Part shown: in pieces, positions 28,622-33,604 of the stretch
How positions within the stretch are numbered: position 1 is the stretch's first letter
How the letters are laid out: each line of letters starts with the position of its first letter
Program-made: the position numbers and the translations under genes
Notes under the pieces: generated by a model
Seen by the model: only the letters and a program-made list of their open reading frames with translations
The model's database searches: none
Told to the model about the DNA's origin: nothing
IMG/VR virus record: IMGVR_UViG_3300029319_000232
Span: 1-33,604 of that record
Reading direction: 5' to 3' (one strand)
DNA: 33,604 bases
Source of the DNA: a virus

Positions 28622-29497
28622 ATGGCAGAAGATAAAGACAAGAAACGAAAAGAAATTCGTGAAAGACTAAAAAAGTCTAGAGAGAGTGGTGGAATAGATC
28701 GGAGTATAAACCGACTTACTGTCAGTTCGCCAGGTGGTGATCCAACCAATAGAAACAAAGACGGCAGTATCAAAAGAACAAAACAAATAAGAAAAGAATT
28801 TTCTACGAAAGAAAGTGTTCTTCCTAAAAAGAGAGTTGTTAAGAAAACAACAGTTAAAGCAGACCCTGCTAAAAAGACAACAAAGAAAGGCTCACCAAAA
28901 GGTCAAGCAGGAAAAGGTGCATCTCCATTAGAGGGTAAGCCAAGAAGTATAGCAGAAGCAAAGAGAAGAGGTGAAGTATACTTCTTTGATAGCAAGGGTG
29001 TTAAGAAGATAGCGGCTACTGCGGCAGACTTGAAAAGAACAGGACTGACACTTAGACAGTACGCTAATAAGTTTGCGCCTAAAAAACAAACTAAGAAACA
29101 CGCAGAATCATTAAAAGGTTTTGCCGCCATTAAAAAGAAAAGAGCAGGCGGTATGATGAAGAAAAAAGGCATGGCTCGTGGTGGCATGATGATGAAAAAG
29201 AAGGGCATGGCTAAAGGCGGTGCTATGAAGAAGAAAGGAATGGCTGCAGGCGGTAAGCTTAAAATGGTCATGAAAGATGGTAAGAAAGTACCTTTCTTTG
29301 CCGCAGACGGTAAAGGTAAAATGCGTGGCGGTGGCATGATGAAGAAGAAGGGCTACGCTATGGGTGGAGCCATGAAGAAAAAGGGTATGGCAAAAGGCGG
29401 AGCCATGAAAAAGAAGGGCTACAAAAAAGGCGGTAAAGTTCTTAAAATGAGAGGTGGAGGTCTAGCCACAAGGGGTACGAGCTTCACAATTAAATAA
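28622..29497 (+). CDS. Lys/Gly/Met-repeat protein (291 aa)
   Basis: GAGGAG before the ATG supports the start. The N-terminal half is very basic with alternating Lys and Thr/Pro, and contains GEVYFFDSKGVKKIAATAAD and LKRTGLTLRQYANK (about 119-150), a pattern I recall in marine phage proteins. From residue 178 come six 11-residue repeats of the form MMKKKGMAxGG, interrupted by KLKMVMKDGKKVPFFAADG, and the protein ends with the KMRGGG tail shared with the previous gene. It is likely a DNA- or capsid-binding virion component, by composition and place. TAATG couples it to the portal gene. Confidence 0.75.
   Translation: MAEDKDKKRKEIRERLKKSRESGGIDRSINRLTVSSPGGDPTNRNKDGSIKRTKQIRKEFSTKESVLPKKRVVKKTTVKADPAKKTTKKGSPKGQAGKGASPLEGKPRSIAEAKRRGEVYFFDSKGVKKIAATAADLKRTGLTLRQYANKFAPKKQTKKHAESLKGFAAIKKKRAGGMMKKKGMARGGMMMKKKGMAKGGAMKKKGMAAGGKLKMVMKDGKKVPFFAADGKGKMRGGGMMKKKGYAMGGAMKKKGMAKGGAMKKKGYKKGGKVLKMRGGGLATRGTSFTIK
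29153..29463 (+). repeat. Six 33-bp coding repeats
   Basis: Six copies of an 11-codon unit (x-M-K-K-K-G-[MY]-A/K-x-G-G) lie in two blocks of three, separated by a 27-residue spacer ending KMRGGG. Codon differences between copies show that they have diverged and are maintained at the protein level rather than freshly duplicated. Confidence 0.85.
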
Positions 29498-31905
29498 TGG
29501 CAGTAGACAAAACTCTAGAACCCTTTGAAGTAGAAGCAGAGGGTAACCCAGAAGAATCAGAACTTAAAGTATCTGTAGTAAATCCTGATGCTGTTGCAGT
29601 TGAGACAGAGGACGGAAGTGTTGTGGTTGATTTCGATGGGGGCATCACACAGGATGCAGAGGGTATAGGTCACAACGATAATCTAGCAGAGCATATAGAA
29701 GAACAAGACCTAGAGGAGATGGCATCAAATCTAGTCGATGACTTTGAGTCTGATAGAACATCCAGAAAAGAATGGTCACGATCTTACATGAAAGGTCTTG
29801 ATTTACTTGGCATGAAGATAGAAGAAAGAACGCAACCTTGGGAGGGTGCGTCAGGTGTATTCCATCCTTTATTGTCAGAAGCCATTGTACGATTTCAAGC
29901 ACAAGCTATGGGAGAGATATTTCCTGCATCAGGTCCTGTTAGGACAAAGGTTGTTGGAAAAATGTCAAAAGAAAAGACAGCACAGTCTCAGCGTGTAGAG
30001 AACGAGATGAACTATATGCTGACAGAAGAAATGACAGAATACCGTGACGAGATGGAGCAAATGTTGTTCCGACTCCCCCTTGCAGGATCAGCGTTTAAAA
30101 AGGTATATTACGATCCGATTATGGAAAGACCATGTTCGATGTTTGTGCCTGCTGAAGATTTTGTAGTGTCATACGGTGCTTCTGATCTCATGTCTTGTTC
30201 ACGGTATACACATATTATGAAGAAGACAGAAAACCAGATTAGAGAGTTAATGGTTAATGGTTTCTACAGTGACGTTGATTTACCAGAACCTCATCAAGAT
30301 CAGTCAGAGATACAAGAAAAGTATGATGAGATGGAGGGAAACGAATCAGTTTATGAAGACGATGAGAGATATACAATATTAGAGATGCACGTTGATCTGG
30401 AAATGCCAGAGCCTTTTAACGATAAAGATGGTTTGGCAAGACCATACATTGTGACGATAGATAAGTCGTCAAAGACAATTTTATCAATAAGAAAGAACTG
30501 GTACGAGAATGATGAAAAGAAAACTAAAAGACAGCACTTTGTTCATTATAGATATCTTCCTAGCCTTGGCTTTTATGGTACAGGACTTATTCATCTTATT
30601 GGTGGGTTGGCTAAATCGGCTACGTCCATACTGCGTCAGCTTATTGATGCAGGTACTCTATCGAATCTACCTGCTGGTCTTAAAGCTCGTGGTCTTAGGA
30701 TTAAAGGGGATGAGTCGCCTCTTATGCCTGGTGAGTTCAGAGATGTCGATGTGCCTGGTGGTGCGATACGAGATTCCATTACGTTTATACCTTATAAAGA
30801 ACCATCCTCAGTACTGTACCAGTTGTTGGGAAATATTGTCGAAGAGGGAAGACGAATTGGGTCGATAGCAGATGTGCAAGTGGGTAACATGAACCCTAAT
30901 GCTCCTGTGGGTACAACCCTAGCGTTATTAGAGCGATCCATGAAAGTTATGTCTGGTGTGCAAGCTAGACTACACGCATCTCTTAAAAAAGAGTTACGCA
31001 TACTAGCTAAGTGTATTCACGACTTTATGCCTGCACAATATTCCTATGAAATGGATGGTGAGTTTTCACGAACAAAAGATTTTGATAACAGGGTTGATGT
31101 TATACCAGTGTCTGATCCTAATGCATCAACAATGGCACAGAGGGTAACGCAGTATCAGTCAGCCTTGCAGTTAGCCCAACAAGCACCACAGTTATACGAT
31201 ATGGGTAAGCTACACAGACAAATGCTAGAAGTGTTAGGAATACAAGATGCTGAAAGCATAATAAAACTACCAGATGACATAGCCCCTAAAGACCCTGTAA
31301 CGGAGAATATGGCTATAATGAAACAAGAACCTGTCAAGGCGTTCAAGTACCAAGACCATGAAGCTCACATTGCTGTACATACTGCTGCTGCTCAAGACCC
31401 GAAGATACAGCAAATCATTGGTCAATCGCCATTTGCGTCTGCTATCCAGAATGCCTTGGCAGCCCACATCACGGAACACGTTGCCTTCCAATATAGAAAA
31501 GAGATAGAAGACAGGTTGGGTGTTCCTATGCCTAGTGAGGATGAGCCTTTGCCAGATGATGTGGAAGAGCAGTTGTCTAAGTTGACAGCACAGGCAGCAG
31601 GACAAGTCCTGACTAAGAGTCAGGCAGAGATGGCAGAACAGGAAGCACAAAAGAAAGCAGAAGACCCACTTACACAACTTCAGCAAAGAGAGATGGCTCT
31701 AAAAGAAGCAGAGTTTGAGCATAAGAAACAAATGGATATGGCAAAGATACAGGTAGATACTGACCTTAAAAAGAAAGACCAAGAGATAGAAGTTACCAAG
31801 GTAGCGACTAATGCTATTCTTAATGAGGCAAAATCTAAAAGAGATGAAAAGAGAAAAGGCTTTCAAGAGGGTGTCAATCTAGCAAGAGAGTTTGTAGATG
31901 AGTGA
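29497..31905 (+). CDS. Portal protein, P22-like (802 aa)
   Basis: It forms the twelve-subunit ring through which DNA enters and leaves. After an acidic N-terminus (residues 1-70), the portal core begins about SRKEWSRSYMKGLDLLG; the clip/stem region and a long C-terminal coiled coil (about 690-800, Lys/Gln/Glu-rich, AEMAEQEAQKKAEDPLTQL) follow. Length and the C-terminal barrel-like helix are like P22-type portals. The gene lies between terminase and scaffold genes, as usual. Its stop overlaps the next start by 8 bases. The identification rests on these patterns and context, not on a unique motif. Confidence 0.85.
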   Translation: MAVDKTLEPFEVEAEGNPEESELKVSVVNPDAVAVETEDGSVVVDFDGGITQDAEGIGHNDNLAEHIEEQDLEEMASNLVDDFESDRTSRKEWSRSYMKGLDLLGMKIEERTQPWEGASGVFHPLLSEAIVRFQAQAMGEIFPASGPVRTKVVGKMSKEKTAQSQRVENEMNYMLTEEMTEYRDEMEQMLFRLPLAGSAFKKVYYDPIMERPCSMFVPAEDFVVSYGASDLMSCSRYTHIMKKTENQIRELMVNGFYSDVDLPEPHQDQSEIQEKYDEMEGNESVYEDDERYTILEMHVDLEMPEPFNDKDGLARPYIVTIDKSSKTILSIRKNWYENDEKKTKRQHFVHYRYLPSLGFYGTGLIHLIGGLAKSATSILRQLIDAGTLSNLPAGLKARGLRIKGDESPLMPGEFRDVDVPGGAIRDSITFIPYKEPSSVLYQLLGNIVEEGRRIGSIADVQVGNMNPNAPVGTTLALLERSMKVMSGVQARLHASLKKELRILAKCIHDFMPAQYSYEMDGEFSRTKDFDNRVDVIPVSDPNASTMAQRVTQYQSALQLAQQAPQLYDMGKLHRQMLEVLGIQDAESIIKLPDDIAPKDPVTENMAIMKQEPVKAFKYQDHEAHIAVHTAAAQDPKIQQIIGQSPFASAIQNALAAHITEHVAFQYRKEIEDRLGVPMPSEDEPLPDDVEEQLSKLTAQAAGQVLTKSQAEMAEQEAQKKAEDPLTQLQQREMALKEAEFEHKKQMDMAKIQVDTDLKKKDQEIEVTKVATNAILNEAKSKRDEKRKGFQEGVNLAREFVDE

Positions 31906-32086
31906 GACAGCCTACACTCCCATATTAAAAAGAATTACAGATTATAAAGAAGACCTAAAAGAACACCTCGCAGGAGGTGGAGCTAAAACTATAGAGGAGT
32001 ATGCTCGTTGTGTAGGTGAGTATAAGTGTCTCAAGAAATTACAGGAGGATATACTTGACATAGAGAAAAGATTTATAGATGATTAA
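31898..32086 (+). CDS. Small helical hypothetical protein (62 aa)
   Basis: It is soluble and helical with a Gly triplet (AGGGAKTIEEYARCVGEYKCL) between two helices, a hairpin-like build. It is coupled to the portal gene by an 8-base overlap. Two cysteines at about 38 and 44 could form a pair. The stop codon is followed directly by a dispersed palindrome. No family is recognised; a portal- or head-associated role is plausible only by position. Confidence 0.7.
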   Translation: MSETAYTPILKRITDYKEDLKEHLAGGGAKTIEEYARCVGEYKCLKKLQEDILDIEKRFIDD

Positions 32087-32108
32087 AAAAAGTACTATGG
32101 TGCTTTTC
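32087..32108. repeat. Dispersed 22-bp palindrome before the co-chaperonin gene
   Basis: AAAAAGTAC, TATG, GTGCTTTTC. It starts at the base after the TAA of the 62-aa gene and ends 47 bases before the next ATG. Two short, mutually exclusive hairpins (AAGGA/TCCTT and GTGAT/ATCAC, 32119-32140) lie between it and the start codon. Confidence 0.75.
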
Positions 32109-32155
32109 GTATTAACGCAAGGAACTGTGATCCTTAATCACTGCATGAGGTAAAA

Positions 32156-32527
32156 ATGTATCAAGCTGTAAAGAAGGAAGGAGACCCAAAGGTCGCTTCC
32201 AAAATGCCTGAACCAAAGGGCTACAAACTCCTAATATCCCCAGTAGAAGTAGACGAGAAAACAGAAGGCGGTCTGTATATGCCTGACCAGATAAGAGATG
32301 CTGAAGGTATAGCGTCAATTATAGGGTTTGTGGTTAGTATGGGTGCTGATGCCTACAAGGATAAAGACAAGTTTCCAAATGGTGCGTACTGCAAAGTAGG
32401 TGATTTTGTGATATTTCGATCCTATTCAGGAACCCGTTTTAAAATACACACACAGGAATTTAGATTAATTAACGATGACACGGTTGAAGCCGTTGTCGAT
32501 GACCCAAGAGGATATAAGAGAATATGA
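32156..32527 (+). CDS. GroES-like co-chaperonin (123 aa)
   Basis: It probably caps host GroEL during folding of head proteins, as T4 gp31 does. The GroES beta-barrel is visible: PKGYKLLISPVEV, the mobile-loop region TEGGLYMPDQIRDAEG (about 37-52), a GFVVSMGADAY strand, then KVGDFVIFRSYSG. The C-terminal part ends with RLINDDTVEAVVDDP. GAGGTAAAA before the ATG supports the start. Its place before the scaffold and capsid genes fits a folding helper for the major capsid protein. The preceding 70-bp gap with a palindrome and small hairpins suggests that its expression is set apart from the portal gene. Confidence 0.88.
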   Translation: MYQAVKKEGDPKVASKMPEPKGYKLLISPVEVDEKTEGGLYMPDQIRDAEGIASIIGFVVSMGADAYKDKDKFPNGAYCKVGDFVIFRSYSGTRFKIHTQEFRLINDDTVEAVVDDPRGYKRI

Positions 32528-33450
32528 ACGATACAGCAGAAAAGTTAGAAGAGAACATCGAAGACAGCAATCAGGCAGTTGAGCAAGATGATTTTGAAGT
32601 AGAAGTGGTTGATGACAGACCTGAAGAAGACAGGGTGGCAAAAAGAAACGAATCAGTAGAAACTTCTGTTGACGATGAAAGTCAAGAGGAAGTCAGAAAC
32701 TATAGCCAGAACGCTCAAAAAAGAATATCTCAATTAAAATATGAGTATCATGAGGAGCGTAGAGCTAAAGAAGAAGCTGCCAGATTAAGGGAAGAAGCGT
32801 TAAAATACGCAGAAAACCTTAAAAAAGATAACGAAAAGCTAAGAAAAACCCTAGCTGAAGGTGAAAATATGCTGATAGATCAAGCCAAAGGCAGGGTCGA
32901 TGCACAGCTAGAGCAGGCTAAAAGTGATTACAAAGAGGCTTATGAGTCAGGTGATCCAGATAAATTAGTGGAAGCCCAAGAAAAATTATCACAGTTACAC
33001 AATGAAAAATTTAGAGTGGCTGAGTATCAGCCTAAGAAAGAGGAGCTACAAGAAACACAAGCTCCACAACCGCAAAAACAACAGCCCTCCTTGTCAGACA
33101 GAGGTATTGAGTGGCAAAAAAAGAACGATTGGTTTGATAAAGATATGCGTATGACAGGATTTGCTTTAGGTCTGCATGAAGAATTAAAGCGAAAAGGTGT
33201 TGTACCAGACAGCGAACAGTATTATAAAGAGATAGATGAGGAAATGCGTAGAGCTTTCCCTGACAAGTTTGAGACTGAGACAGAAGCACCTCAGTTACAA
33301 AATGGAACCGTGGTAGCCCCCGTTGAGAGAAGCGGAAAAAAATCACGCACAGTGCGTCTAACAAGAACCCAAGTGGCACTCGCAAAGCGACTTGGACTCA
33401 GCAATGAGCAGTATGCAGCGCAATTAATGAAGGAACAATCCAATGGCTAA
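32524..33450 (+). CDS. Scaffold-like head assembly protein (308 aa)
   Basis: It is a strongly charged, helical protein: an acidic N-terminus (1-60), a long coiled coil (about 65-165), a Pro/Gln linker (KPQPQKQQP-like, about 177-192), and a basic C-terminal domain (RSGKKSRTVRLTRTQVALAKRL) that would contact the capsid shell. This organisation is typical of scaffolding proteins. ATGA couples it to the co-chaperonin gene. The family has little sequence conservation, so the call rests on composition and position between portal and the expected capsid gene. Confidence 0.75.
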   Translation: MNDTAEKLEENIEDSNQAVEQDDFEVEVVDDRPEEDRVAKRNESVETSVDDESQEEVRNYSQNAQKRISQLKYEYHEERRAKEEAARLREEALKYAENLKKDNEKLRKTLAEGENMLIDQAKGRVDAQLEQAKSDYKEAYESGDPDKLVEAQEKLSQLHNEKFRVAEYQPKKEELQETQAPQPQKQQPSLSDRGIEWQKKNDWFDKDMRMTGFALGLHEELKRKGVVPDSEQYYKEIDEEMRRAFPDKFETETEAPQLQNGTVVAPVERSGKKSRTVRLTRTQVALAKRLGLSNEQYAAQLMKEQSNG

Positions 33451-33604
33451 TAGAGAACCAAGAGACACGCAAACCCGTGAAACAGAGATGAAGAAGAAAA
33501 CTTGGGAAAGACCCACTCTTCTTCCTACACCGACTCCAAGAGAAGGTGTTAAGTTTCGTTGGATAGCGACAGCAGTTATGGGGCAACCTATGACTCCTAA
33601 CGTA
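33443..33604 (+). CDS. Head-associated phage protein, 3' end missing
   Basis: The first 54 codons of a gene that runs off the window. It starts MANREPRDTQTRETEMKKK and continues to KFRWIATAVMGQPM, and closely resembles a short conserved marine phage protein I recall lying just upstream of the capsid gene. The start overlaps the scaffold stop by 8 bases. The function is unknown; a minor virion or head role is likely by position. Confidence 0.7.
   Translation, partial: MANREPRDTQTRETEMKKKTWERPTLLPTPTPREGVKFRWIATAVMGQPMTPNV

Noticed and set aside
28970-28990. AAGTATACTT palindrome in the Lys/Gly repeat gene
   Set aside because: It lacks the four-base centre and A/T arms of the dispersed palindrome; judged chance.
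28903-29337. 144-aa minus-strand ORF opposite the Lys/Gly repeat gene
   Set aside because: Its Phe/Pro/Met composition is the antisense of the repeat array; not a membrane protein gene.

Overview
The window looks like most of the genome of a tailed bacteriophage, probably a marine podovirus-like phage of an AT-rich host such as SAR11 or a related alphaproteobacterium. Evidence for a phage: terminase small and large subunits, a portal, a GroES-like co-chaperonin, a scaffold-like protein, an ERF-type recombination module, a T7-type primase-helicase, and dense packing with ATGA/TAATG gene overlaps. The marine assignment rests on recalled resemblance of several small proteins to marine phage families, so it is inference. 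No integrase, tRNA, rRNA, CRISPR array, DNA polymerase or RNA polymerase is visible. The window cuts genes at both ends. The right edge stops just before where a major capsid gene would be expected, and the left edge enters the end of a structural block, so capsid and tail genes probably lie outside.

Layout. (1) 2-11967, + strand: the end of a helical protein, translationally coupled to one giant 3803-codon gene. It encodes a polyvalent virion-type protein with a zincin motif, a possible ParB-like segment and several signatures recurrent in phage polyvalent proteins. (2) 17123-12000, - strand: an overlapping operon for recombination and DNA modification: PD-(D/E)XK nuclease, small unknowns, ERF annealing protein, a possible ssDNA-binding protein, HNH nuclease, two unknowns, a DNA methyltransferase and a small unknown. 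(3) 17207-19406, + strand: RusA-like resolvase and primase-helicase, followed by a candidate small RNA with its own promoter and a UUCG-loop terminator. (4) 25177-19846, - strand: a 47-aa CxxC protein, a 234-aa helical protein, a MoxR-type AAA+ ATPase, a zincin/VWA protein, a 428-aa unknown and three very small proteins (two membrane-associated), ended by tandem terminators. (5) 25496 to the end, + strand: the packaging and head block.

The most unusual feature is a 22-bp palindrome (AAAAAGTAC, a YATR centre, then GTACTTTTT) with ten recognisable copies in the window. Eight lie in the central 13.4 kb. Several sit directly at stop codons or 50-140 bp before a start codon, and three are inside coding genes. 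In the two long intercistronic gaps of the MoxR/VWA operon the palindrome is the tip of a much longer hairpin. The outer stems of these two hairpins have unrelated sequences, yet each pairs with itself. This suggests a regulatory or processing element specific to this phage lineage. No repressor gene that would obviously bind it is seen here.

How the genes work together: the nuclease, annealing protein, resolvase and primase-helicase form a replication/recombination set that probably relies on a polymerase encoded elsewhere or by the host. The terminase, portal, scaffold and co-chaperonin build and fill the head. The giant protein is probably carried in the virion and delivered with the DNA. 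The MoxR/VWA module probably remodels a protein complex; its target is unknown.
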